A stretch of DNA of 9,025 nucleotides from positions 1 through 9,025 of the forward strand of contig JAADEF010000046.1 in the NCBI GenBank assembly GCA_013153555.1, read 5' to 3'. Shown piece after piece: positions 1-5,974 of this stretch; the stretch's first letter is position 1; every line of letters begins with the position of its first letter. The notes under the pieces were generated by a model. That model saw only the letters and a list, made by a program, of their open reading frames with translations, was not told where the DNA came from and searched no databases. This DNA is from Candidatus Nanohalarchaeota archaeon. GTDB taxonomy: Archaea; EX4484-52; JAADEF01. A program made the position numbers and the translations under genes.

Positions 1-1413
1 CCAGATTTAATAGATTCTGCTTATTATCAGTATGGACAGCATGATTTAATCCTTTTGGTGAATCATCCTAATTACAGCGCTCAAAATATTTCTTTACCTT
101 CCTATACTATTAAAGCTCCGTATGTTGAGGCAATTTTAGATTTAAGCGAGGATGCCGTAGAAGAAGGAGATACTATAATTGTTCAAGTTAAAGCACGCAA
201 TATAGGAACAGCCGTAGTTGATAATATGAGTGTTGAGCTTCAAATAGAAGATAGTGATGTTGCTGTTTTTCTAACTAATAATGAAGGTAGCATTGTATGC
301 AAATATTTGAATGCAATGGAACCTACTGCTTCATATGTTGTGATTTGCGAATATGCCATTAAAGGTGTGAGTGAAGGAGATACTGCAGTTAAAATAGATA
401 CTGCATCTGATGATAGTTTTTATAGTGCAGCAGGATATAAGGATATGAAATTTTTATCAGAGAGTAGGGAGAGTTTTGAAGTGGTTCAACCAACCACTAC
501 TACTGAGGAATCTTCTTCCTCTACAACTTATTATACTACCACAGAAGAGGAGGAAGATGATGAATCAGAGGAACAGGAAGAAGAACCAGTTGAGAATGTT
601 AAGCCCGAGCTTTCAATTATAGTACCATCTGAAATTAATATTACTTACCCTAACAGCACAGAAATCTCTATTACTATTGTAAATAAAGGAGAAGAAGATA
701 TTACCTTAACTTCTCAAAACATAGAGTTTGTGTATGATGAAGAGGCTTTGAACATTTCCTATTTATTTAATAAAGTGACTTTGGCTCCAGGCAATAAATA
801 TGTTTTTAAGGCAGTTATAACTCCTTTGGATGTAGGAAAATATGTTATTGGCATAAGAGTGAAAATAGGTTCTTATTTATTCCATAAAGAAATTACTGCT
901 GAAGTATATCCTGATGATACTAAAAAGAAAGAAATTCTTCAAAAATATGAAGAATTAAAGGAGAAATTAAATCAATTAAAAGATGAAGCGGATGATTCAG
1001 CTAAAAATGTTCTTTCTTCGTTAGAACTTAAATTGGAAAATGTGTCTTATTATTTGGAACAAGAAAATTATGTAGAAGCTTACTCATTGCTGAAAGAAGT
1101 GGAAGAAGAATTACAGAACTTAAATATTCAAGTAGGAGAAGAAGAGAAAAAAGGAAATAGTTGGATTTGGTGGATACTGCTTATTTTGTTAATAATTATT
1201 TTGATAGTAGCTGCGGTGTTCTATTATTTGTGGGTTCCAGAACAGTCAGGATTTGATCCTGCTAAGGGCTATTATTATGTTCCTCCAGTCCAACGAGAAG
1301 AAAGAAAAAATTATTTACAAAAATTTTCAGAAATGATTAAAAAGAAGTTAGGATTAAAACCAACTATTGAGGAAAGATATCCTGATTTGAAAAATAAGAA
1401 AGAGGAATGGTAA
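1..1413 (+). CDS. Membrane-anchored surface protein, C-terminal part (5' end outside window)
   Basis: The reading frame is open from base 1 (first codons read P-D-L-I-D-S), so the gene begins upstream and the TTG at 55 is not a true start. In order, the visible 470 residues contain a beta-rich CARDB/Ig-like segment ending near base 480, a linker rich in Thr, Ser and Glu (about 484-600), a second beta-sandwich-like segment (about 601-915), a charged coiled coil (about 918-1150), one hydrophobic helix (about 1158-1235) and a basic cytoplasmic tail. Six N-X-S/T sequons lie on the presumed outer side, compatible with archaeal AglB-type N-glycosylation. The topology (outside N-terminus, basic tail inside) and linker suggest a cell-surface or S-layer-associated protein. 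I do not recognise a named family; domain names are inferred from sequence texture. It is followed after 1 nt by another membrane gene, so the two are probably cotranscribed. Confidence 0.8.
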   Translation, partial: PDLIDSAYYQYGQHDLILLVNHPNYSAQNISLPSYTIKAPYVEAILDLSEDAVEEGDTIIVQVKARNIGTAVVDNMSVELQIEDSDVAVFLTNNEGSIVCKYLNAMEPTASYVVICEYAIKGVSEGDTAVKIDTASDDSFYSAAGYKDMKFLSESRESFEVVQPTTTTEESSSSTTYYTTTEEEEDDESEEQEEEPVENVKPELSIIVPSEINITYPNSTEISITIVNKGEEDITLTSQNIEFVYDEEALNISYLFNKVTLAPGNKYVFKAVITPLDVGKYVIGIRVKIGSYLFHKEITAEVYPDDTKKKEILQKYEELKEKLNQLKDEADDSAKNVLSSLELKLENVSYYLEQENYVEAYSLLKEVEEELQNLNIQVGEEEKKGNSWIWWILLILLIIILIVAAVFYYLWVPEQSGFDPAKGYYYVPPVQREERKNYLQKFSEMIKKKLGLKPTIEERYPDLKNKKEEW

Positions 1414-1414
1414 G

Positions 1415-2323
1415 ATGATACTGTGGATTTTATTTACTGCTGTGTTTTTGGTTCTGTCTATTTATTTCATGTTTGCATCACATTTTTTTAGCATTTCTTA
1501 TGCCAATATTTTCCAACTTTCTAGTATTTTTTCTTCAGTACATCTGGGCTTTTTAATCGGTTTTATAATAACTTTTTCTTTATTGTTGAGTATAGTTTCT
1601 TTGCTTTTTTTGAAAAGACGAGATCAGGGCTATTATTTTTTAATGCCTTTGATTATTTTCAATATATTCTTTTTTGTTTTCTATCCTAAATCTGTCGTAA
1701 CTTATGTTATTATTTTAATAGATATTATTGCGATTCTTTATTTTTCCAGAATAGTGTATTTAAGAAAAAGCTGGTATAAGGAAATTCCTTATCCTTATCT
1801 TTCTTACGAACTTATTAAAAAAATACTTTTGGTGTTTAGTATTTCTTTGGCAATTATTTTTACTTATGAGGTAGTGCAAACCCACGATACCCAGGATTAT
1901 GTTGATTCCTTTTTTTATTCACAAACAGGTTTATGGTTGAATAAAAGCGATGTAAACCTCGTTATTAAAGATTTAGAAGAAGCATCATCACAAAGCTATG
2001 ATGATATTTTAGATTCTTTTGGATCATATGTTGCAACGTATGTTATGTATGCAAGCATTTCTGCACCAGATGAATGTAGTAAAGCAGTGGAAGAAGCTAT
2101 TGATTCTCTGAAAGAACAAGTACATAATCAATCATCTTTAAATACTTCAAATGATCAAATAAACAAAATAAAAATGTTACTAAATTATAGAGAGATGTTC
2201 CTGAAACTTTATCCGTATATTGTTTTTGGATTGTATTATGCTTTATTTTCTTTATTATTTTGGATAGTGGGATTGATTAGTTATGGCTTTTCTTATTTAT
2301 TGAATGATTTTATAGAAGAATGA
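1415..2323 (+). CDS. Hypothetical polytopic membrane protein, about six spans
   Basis: This 302-residue protein starts with ATG one base after the stop of the preceding surface protein. GAGGAA (1402-1407) lies seven bases upstream and supports this start. Hydrophobic segments fall at about residues 2-24, 43-66, 74-91, 93-112, 134-154 and 264-292. Between the fifth and sixth lies a polar, acidic loop of about 110 residues with several N-X-S/T sites (for example N-K-S at 176-178) and a single Cys at 221. Charge distribution suggests the loop faces outward. I recognise no enzyme or transporter motif. The tight spacing suggests the protein works with, or assembles beside, the surface glycoprotein encoded upstream. 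The 3' end converges on tRNA-Thr, whose 3' end is only 13 bases away. Confidence 0.85.
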   Translation: MILWILFTAVFLVLSIYFMFASHFFSISYANIFQLSSIFSSVHLGFLIGFIITFSLLLSIVSLLFLKRRDQGYYFLMPLIIFNIFFFVFYPKSVVTYVIILIDIIAILYFSRIVYLRKSWYKEIPYPYLSYELIKKILLVFSISLAIIFTYEVVQTHDTQDYVDSFFYSQTGLWLNKSDVNLVIKDLEEASSQSYDDILDSFGSYVATYVMYASISAPDECSKAVEEAIDSLKEQVHNQSSLNTSNDQINKIKMLLNYREMFLKLYPYIVFGLYYALFSLLFWIVGLISYGFSYLLNDFIEE

Positions 2324-2330
2324 AGTTAAT

Positions 2331-2337
2331 AAAAAAA
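2331..2337 (-). terminator. Oligo-T tract after tRNA-Thr
   Basis: On the minus strand the tRNA runs straight into seven T residues; the first also serves as the U73 discriminator. Archaeal RNA polymerase commonly terminates at such U-tracts without a hairpin. The tract lies between two convergent transcription units. Confidence 0.55.
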
Positions 2338-2410
2338 GCCCCCGGCGCGATTCGAACGCGCGACCTCTACCTTACCAAGGTAGCGCTCTGGCCAGCTGAG
2401 CTACGGGGGC
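2337..2410 (-). tRNA. tRNA-Thr (anticodon GGT)
   Basis: The complement folds into a complete 74-nt cloverleaf. The acceptor GCCCCCG (2410-2404) pairs with CGGGGGC (2344-2338), the D stem is GCTC/GAGC, the anticodon stem is CTACC/GGTAG, and the T stem GCGCG/CGCGC encloses TTCGAAT. The anticodon loop TTGGTAA places GGT at 34-36 (2376-2374), reading ACC/ACU Thr codons. The discriminator is U73, as is usual for archaeal tRNA-Thr, and CCA is not encoded. There is no intron. It lies 42 bases downstream of the OPRT-like gene on the same strand, so it may be cotranscribed with that operon or use its own promoter. Confidence 0.97.
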
Positions 2411-2416
2411 TTTATG

Positions 2417-2427
2417 AAAAAATAAAA
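2417..2427 (-). terminator. T-rich tract downstream of OPRT-like gene
   Basis: The minus strand carries TTTTATTTTTT about 25 bases after the OPRT-like stop codon and seven bases before tRNA-Thr. It could terminate the pyrimidine operon. If read through, the operon and tRNA-Thr share a transcript. Confidence 0.35.
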
Positions 2428-2436
2428 CTAAACAAA

Positions 2437-2446
2437 CATAAATATG
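2437..2446 (-). promoter_or_regulatory. Possible TATA element for tRNA-Thr
   Basis: The minus strand reads CATATTTATG here, centred about 26 bases upstream of a plausible start site near 2415, five bases before the mature tRNA end. It overlaps the T-rich trailer of the OPRT-like gene, so it may be only AT-rich spacer. This is a weak call based on spacing. Confidence 0.3.
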
Positions 2447-2452
2447 CTAATT

Positions 2453-3469
2453 TTAAAAATCTAACTTCGTATCTGGTGTGCCATAAATGCTATAATATTT
2501 TTGTATGCGAGGTATGATTTTAACTTTTTCTTTTTGTGATTGTATGGCTAAAGGCAAAATATCTGAAGCATTAGCCATAGAATAATATTTTACACCCGCT
2601 TCTTTAAACACTTCTTCAACTTTTTTTCCATCGTCTCTTATTTCTTGGCGGTTGAAGAGTGCTATGACTGCTTTTACATTTATGTTGCGTTTTTTAAGTT
2701 CTTCTATTTCTTTTAAAGCAGATCCACCTGTTGTTGTTACATCTTCTATCAGAATTAAGTTTGAAGAGTTTTGAATCATGGTTAGGGTTTTTTCATTAAT
2801 TGGTGTTATGATTTCATATATTTCCTTTACTTCTTTTATAGATGAAAGCCAATTTTTAAATGATTCTTGTTGTTCCGGATACAGCAATAATATATTTCCT
2901 TCAGGGACACCCACAAAGTATCTGTCTTGTGGCATACCGTGTGTTTTTGGTTTTTTCCTACCAAGAATTAAGGTATAATCTTTTCCTAATTTTTGGAAAG
3001 CATAATAAGCTAAGATCATGGATAATTCTCGTGCTATGCTGAATGGTTCTCCACACACTCCCTTTGTTTGAATCAATTTTTCTTTATTTTGTTCAAAAAG
3101 TTGTGAAACTAAGTTTTTTAATTCTTTTATGTTTAGCCACTGATAGTTTCTATCGCTTAATAACACACCAGGATGATTGTTAATTTCATAATTTAAAAGT
3201 TGAGCAAACACTCCTGTTTTAGTGGCACCTTCAGGCACACCGTAAAAAACTTCATTTCCTGTTAATATGCCTTGATCCTTTGCAAATGAAAGAATGTATT
3301 TGGTTAGTTCTAAAATATAGCTAACCGGTGCTGTGAGATATCTTAAATTTACATAGTACGGAGATATTCTTCCAGATTTGAGTGGAATTCCTTCTTTACT
3401 AAAACCTATGCATCCTTTTTCCAACAGAAAATTATAATACTGATAAGGATTGTATTTTTCAAGCAACAT
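2453..3469 (-). CDS. Enlarged orotate phosphoribosyltransferase-like protein
   Basis: The protein resembles orotate phosphoribosyltransferase, which makes OMP from orotate and PRPP. Four hallmarks appear in order: K-S-G-R-I-S-P-Y at 31-38, F-Y-G-V-P-E-G at 75-81, the mobile-loop signature R-K-K-P-K-T-H-G at 171-178, and the PRPP-binding stretch L-I-L-I-E-D-V-T-T-T-G-G-S at 238-250. At 338 residues it is far longer than the usual 180-215. The extra length lies in two places, about 60 residues before the R-K-x-P-K loop and about 45 between that loop and the PRPP motif, so this is an unusual member and the substrate may differ. The ATG is chosen because GTGAG (3473-3477) lies just upstream, 11 bases after the dcd stop. 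Its neighbour dcd also works in pyrimidine metabolism, favouring a true PyrE role. The symbol is withheld because of the insertions. Confidence 0.82.
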   Translation of the reverse strand: MLLEKYNPYQYYNFLLEKGCIGFSKEGIPLKSGRISPYYVNLRYLTAPVSYILELTKYILSFAKDQGILTGNEVFYGVPEGATKTGVFAQLLNYEINNHPGVLLSDRNYQWLNIKELKNLVSQLFEQNKEKLIQTKGVCGEPFSIARELSMILAYYAFQKLGKDYTLILGRKKPKTHGMPQDRYFVGVPEGNILLLYPEQQESFKNWLSSIKEVKEIYEIITPINEKTLTMIQNSSNLILIEDVTTTGGSALKEIEELKKRNINVKAVIALFNRQEIRDDGKKVEEVFKEAGVKYYSMANASDILPLAIQSQKEKVKIIPRIQKYYSIYGTPDTKLDF

Positions 3470-3480
3470 ATTCTCACTTT

Positions 3481-4095
3481 TTAAAAATCTAACTTTATCC
3501 TGCTGGATGTTGCGCCGTTTTCTCCCAAGTATTTGCTGTTTTTTCTTTTGTTGTATGGTGTTTCGGAAGGTGAAGTCATTTCTTCAAATACAAGCTGACA
3601 TACGCGCATACCTGGATAAAGTTTTAAAGGTAATTTTCCTACATTGCCTAATTCTAAAGTTATGTGTCCTTCAAATCCCGGGTCTATATAACCTGCTGTT
3701 ACATGAACCAACAAACCCAGTCTTCCTAAACTGCTTCTTCCTTCTAATCTTGCAGTGATGTCTGCAGGTATTTTAACTTTTTCATAAGTGGAAGCCAATA
3801 TAAACTCGCCTGGATGAATGATAAATGGTTCATCGCTAATGTAAAGGGTAGTATATGTGTGCTCTTTTATTTTTATTCTTCCATTTTTTATTTCATACTC
3901 ACGGATAAGCTCGTCATGATAGTTTTTAGGATCAATGATATCTACATGTGCGTGTTTAAACACTCTGAATTTATTGCCTAACCTTAGATCTAAGGAGCTA
4001 GGACCCAAGCTTTTTTCTAAATTTTCCAAAGGCTCTATTACTATTTCTCCTTTTTTTATTCTTTCTTTTATGTCTTTATCGCTTAATATGCTCAT
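3481..4095 (-). CDS. dcd: dCTP deaminase, possibly bifunctional dCTP deaminase/dUTPase
   Basis: The enzyme converts dCTP to dUTP and, in bifunctional members, onward to dUMP for thymidylate synthesis. The 204-residue length is typical. The core block at 118-148 carries E-G-R-S-S-L-G-R, then H-V-T-A-G-Y-I-D-P-G-F-E-G-H-I-T-L-E; the last Glu (148) aligns with the catalytic Glu138 of E. coli Dcd. The G-R-S-S-L-G-R-L-G-L-L and I-D-P-G-F-x-G-H-I-T-L-E-L wording, and the S-P-S-E-x-P-Y and S-K-Y-x-G stretches near the end, closely resemble the bifunctional Mycobacterium enzyme as I remember it, so dUMP-forming activity is plausible but not shown. The ATG overlaps the preceding stop as ATGA, and GGGTG (4101-4105) lies five bases upstream, so translation is probably coupled to DUF1512. 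Confidence 0.93.
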   Translation of the reverse strand: MSILSDKDIKERIKKGEIVIEPLENLEKSLGPSSLDLRLGNKFRVFKHAHVDIIDPKNYHDELIREYEIKNGRIKIKEHTYTTLYISDEPFIIHPGEFILASTYEKVKIPADITARLEGRSSLGRLGLLVHVTAGYIDPGFEGHITLELGNVGKLPLKLYPGMRVCQLVFEEMTSPSETPYNKRKNSKYLGENGATSSRIKLDF

Positions 4096-5285
4096 CTAAA
4101 CACCCACTTTTTCTTTTTTACAGTGTCTTTTTCAAAATAGTCTTCCCACTCTTTATCCTTTTTAATGCGCTTCCATGTCTTTTTCAAAATCTTTTCTGTT
4201 TCTGCTAAATCTCTTTTTTTATTTCCTACACCACAAGTATTTCCAACACCAATGATCAATATGCGTTCTTTTTTATCTGCTAAACTCATTAAGTCTTCTA
4301 ACTGCTTTATGGCTTTATCCGCTGCTTTGTATATTTCTGGCTTCATGTGAATGCTTGCTTCTTCTGGAGACATTTTTACTATCACTCCATCTAGAGGTAT
4401 GTTGTATTTAACTGCTAAATCTTCTATTTTATGTCTTTCAACACCTATACCTCCCATCATAACGCCTACTCCTTGTGCCACGCTTCCTGTTTTTTCACCT
4501 TCAAGCTTTGCAGCTGCATCTACTGTTATGATGTGATTGATTTTATACTGTTTTATGGCTTTTTCAACAGCATCCCCTAGCTTCCCTAATGCTGCTCCCG
4601 GACCTTTGGCTTTCATGACATATATTTCTCTATTCTTGAATTTTTCTTTGCTTATTACCACTTCTTTAGCTATTTCTTTTCCTTCTTTGGTTTTTAATTT
4701 TGCTGCTATGATGGGACCTATTCCATCACCAATAGGTATGCCGTTTGCAAAAGCTTCTGTTGCTCGCATGTTTGCTTTTGCAATTTTTGTAAGCATAGGC
4801 ATTGTCATTTGAAGAAGTAATGCTAATTGTAAATTGTTGGTTTTTTTGATAGTTATGATGTAATGTCTTAATATTTTGAAAATTTGATATAATCCTGTGG
4901 CACTAATAAGTGTAAATTTAAGATTTTTCAGTTCTTCTTTATTTTTGACAGAACTTACTTTTTCAATAAAATATTCGAATCTGCTTTCATACCTATTAAG
5001 GATATGTTCTATTTTCTTAACAAGATTGGTGGGTTCTATATCTACTGGAAAAGCGATAACAAATTCTAAGAAGTTATTAACGGCTTCTTTATATTTTGCG
5101 CTTTTGAGTTTAACTTTTTTAAGAAATACTTTTTTAGCTGCAAGATAGTAATATTCTATTTCTTTTAAATCACTTTCTAATTTCCAGATTATCTGCATCA
5201 TGTAGATGCGGGGGTAAAGAAAGAAAAAGAGTATAAATAAAAGCATACTCCATACACTATCTCCGAAAAATAACGCATCACTCAT
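4092..5285 (-). CDS. DUF1512 family membrane-anchored archaeal protein
   Basis: This 397-residue protein matches the archaeal DUF1512 family as I recall it; its biochemical role is unknown. One N-terminal membrane segment (about residues 11-33) precedes a charged helical region (35-160). A conserved glycine-rich cytoplasmic part follows: N-G-I-P-I-G-D-G-I-G-P at 181-191, K-A-K-G-P-G-A-A-L-G at 225-234, V-D-A-A-A-K-L-E-G-E at 255-264, V-M-M-G-G-I-G at 275-281 and I-G-V-G-N-T-C-G-V-G-N at 345-355. Such loops suggest nucleotide or phosphate binding, but no classical Walker or Rossmann pattern is present. The ATG has a strong binding site (AAGGAGGG, ending seven bases before it) and overlaps the previous stop as ATGA. 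It sits between a SecB-like gene and dcd, all probably translated from one message. Confidence 0.85.
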   Translation of the reverse strand: MSDALFFGDSVWSMLLFILFFFLYPRIYMMQIIWKLESDLKEIEYYYLAAKKVFLKKVKLKSAKYKEAVNNFLEFVIAFPVDIEPTNLVKKIEHILNRYESRFEYFIEKVSSVKNKEELKNLKFTLISATGLYQIFKILRHYIITIKKTNNLQLALLLQMTMPMLTKIAKANMRATEAFANGIPIGDGIGPIIAAKLKTKEGKEIAKEVVISKEKFKNREIYVMKAKGPGAALGKLGDAVEKAIKQYKINHIITVDAAAKLEGEKTGSVAQGVGVMMGGIGVERHKIEDLAVKYNIPLDGVIVKMSPEEASIHMKPEIYKAADKAIKQLEDLMSLADKKERILIIGVGNTCGVGNKKRDLAETEKILKKTWKRIKKDKEWEDYFEKDTVKKKKWVFR

Positions 5286-5719
5286 GCTTTTTCCCTCCTT
5301 ACTATGCGAGGCATTCTTATTACTGGTGGTAGCTCTAACATTTGAGAAAGTGTGAGCGCATGCAATGTTGCCTTGTGCAAAATGTGGTTTAGAATTTCTA
5401 TTTCCACTTCACTTTTCATTCTTTTTGTTTTTTCAAATTCCTTTTCCAATTCTTTTGCTTCTTTTTCATCTTTGGTTGTATAAAGCAGTTTTCCTTCTAT
5501 TTTTATTTCTGCTATTTTGTCTTCATTGCTGTAATAAGTAGATGTATATTCGTAGCTGACCGTGATGCCAGGCACTTTTGAACCACCTGCAAAATTTGCA
5601 ATTATTTTTGTAGATTTTACATTTTTAATTGCAGGTATGTTTTCTATTTTTAAACTACTTGTTGCTGGTTTTATCTTTTTTGAGCTAATTGCATCTATTG
5701 TAGAACCTATTATTGCCAT
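5282..5719 (-). CDS. Small archaeal protein, possibly SecB-like
   Basis: The start is taken as ATG at 5719, giving 145 residues, because AAAGGTGAT lies four bases upstream. An in-frame GTG at 5728 falls inside that binding site and is rejected. The protein has a beta-rich N-terminal two-thirds (strands around residues 22-28, 35-43, 51-62 and 68-80), then a charged helix (82-103), a second helix (104-128) and a Leu-Pro-Pro motif followed by M-P-R-I-V (130-140). This order of strands, two helices and an L-P-P end recalls the SecB export-chaperone fold, and a SecB-like protein has been described in Methanocaldococcus. The assignment is from pattern memory and remains tentative. It is the first protein gene after tRNA-Phe and overlaps DUF1512 by ATGA, so the two products probably act together. 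Confidence 0.75.
   Translation of the reverse strand: MAIIGSTIDAISSKKIKPATSSLKIENIPAIKNVKSTKIIANFAGGSKVPGITVSYEYTSTYYSNEDKIAEIKIEGKLLYTTKDEKEAKELEKEFEKTKRMKSEVEIEILNHILHKATLHALTLSQMLELPPVIRMPRIVRREKA
5293..5300 (-). promoter_or_regulatory. Strong ribosome binding site of the DUF1512 gene
   Basis: The minus strand reads AAGGAGGG, closely complementary to the archaeal 16S rRNA 3' end. It lies seven bases upstream of the DUF1512 ATG and inside the 3' end of the preceding gene. It is the strongest such site in the window and fixes that start despite the ATGA overlap. Confidence 0.75.
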
Positions 5720-5723
5720 ATTT

Positions 5724-5732
5724 ATCACCTTT
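5724..5732 (-). promoter_or_regulatory. Ribosome binding site that decides the SecB-like start
   Basis: The minus strand reads AAAGGTGAT, followed by AAAT and then ATG (5719-5717). The GTG inside the site would otherwise extend the protein by three residues (V/M-I-N). The position of the site makes ATG 5719 the better start. Confidence 0.75.
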
Positions 5733-5751
5733 AAAATGTATTGTGTGGTTA

Positions 5752-5869
5752 TGGGGCGGGCGCGATTCGAACGCGCGACAACCAGATATCTGATAAGCGC
5801 AAATTTGCTGTAGCGCTTACCGATACAGGATCTTCAGTCTGGCGCTCTCCCAGGCTGAGCTACCGCCCC
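5752..5869 (-). tRNA. tRNA-Phe (anticodon GAA) with a 44-nt intron
   Basis: Exon 1 runs 5869-5832 and exon 2 runs 5787-5752, giving a 74-nt mature tRNA. The acceptor GGGGCGG pairs with CCGCCCC, the D stem is GCTC/GAGC, the anticodon stem is CCAGA/TCTGG, and the T stem GCGCG/CGCGC encloses TTCGAAT. The joined anticodon loop is CTGAAGA with GAA at 34-36. The discriminator is A73 and CCA is not encoded. The intron sits between 37 and 38, the standard archaeal position. The 3' end lies 32 bases before the first coding start of the downstream operon. Confidence 0.95.
5788..5831 (-). other. tRNA-Phe intron with relaxed bulge-helix-bulge
   Basis: The central four-pair helix is CTGA (5837-5834, tRNA positions 32-35) with TCAG (5793-5790). 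The 3' bulge is ATA, cut AT|A, and the 5' cut AG|A fits the usual rule. An inner seven-pair stem TAAGCGC (5819-5813)/GCGCTTA (5800-5794) stacks on the central helix, but 14 bases (5833-5820) rather than three are unpaired on the 5' side. This is a non-canonical splice substrate, if the fold is right. Confidence 0.75.
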
Positions 5870-5886
5870 TCATCCGTATGATAGAA

Positions 5887-5895
5887 TTTTATATA
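5887..5895 (-). promoter_or_regulatory. TATA box candidate for tRNA-Phe and the downstream operon
   Basis: The minus strand reads TATATAAAA, centred about 22 bases before the mature tRNA 5' end and preceded by a purine-rich stretch that could be a TFB-recognition element. It is the best promoter candidate for the whole tRNA-led transcription unit. Its complement could also act in the opposite direction for the glycosylase gene. Confidence 0.55.
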
Positions 5896-5915
5896 TTAAT
5901 TTTTAAAAGATTAAT
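5895..5915. repeat. Near-perfect 21-bp palindrome in the divergent promoter
   Basis: ATTAAT at 5895-5900 is matched by ATTAAT at 5910-5915. All paired positions between are complementary except one (5901 against 5909), around an unpaired centre at 5905. It lies between two divergent genes and abuts the TATA candidate. It could be an operator, or AT-rich coincidence. Confidence 0.45.
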
Positions 5916-5974
5916 CTATGTAGTTTTTCGTTAGAACTCTTTGGTATGGGTTATGATAGAAGGGTTGCGTGTTT

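Larger units (their letters stand above)
5870..5974. promoter_or_regulatory. Divergent intergenic region
   Basis: About 105 bases separate tRNA-Phe (minus) from the glycosylase ATG (plus). It holds the AT-rich core with TATA candidates for both directions (5887-5897 and 5900-5909), the 21-bp palindrome and a plausible glycosylase binding site AGAAGGG at 5958-5964. No further gene is seen here. Confidence 0.5.

Noticed and set aside
484..600. Thr/Ser/Glu-rich stretch considered as a tandem repeat
   Set aside because: The codons show no regular repeat unit; it is a low-complexity linker of a surface protein.
2320..2517. Short + strand reading frame whose translation reads like A-P-G-A-I-R-T-R-D-L
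   Set aside because: This is the familiar false translation of the complement of a tRNA gene; the region is tRNA-Thr.
2778..3758. + strand reading frames opposite the OPRT-like and dcd genes
   Set aside because: They are antisense shadows of two well-supported enzymes.
4165..5148. Several + strand reading frames of 60-90 codons opposite DUF1512
   Set aside because: They are antisense to a recognised gene, lack binding sites and have no recognisable composition.
2344..5779. A 21-base exact repeat (2344-2364 and 5759-5779)
   Set aside because: It is the shared T-arm of tRNA-Thr and tRNA-Phe, so it is explained by tRNA homology.
5781..5795. Palindrome CAGATATCTG at the tRNA-Phe 3' splice site, considered as a protein binding site
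   Set aside because: It arises from the anticodon stem sequence next to the intron end and is explained by the splice motif.
5562..5813. + strand reading frame ending with G-R-A-R-F-E-R-A-T-T-R
   Set aside because: It runs antisense through the SecB-like gene and the 3' part of tRNA-Phe; the motif is a tRNA translation artefact.
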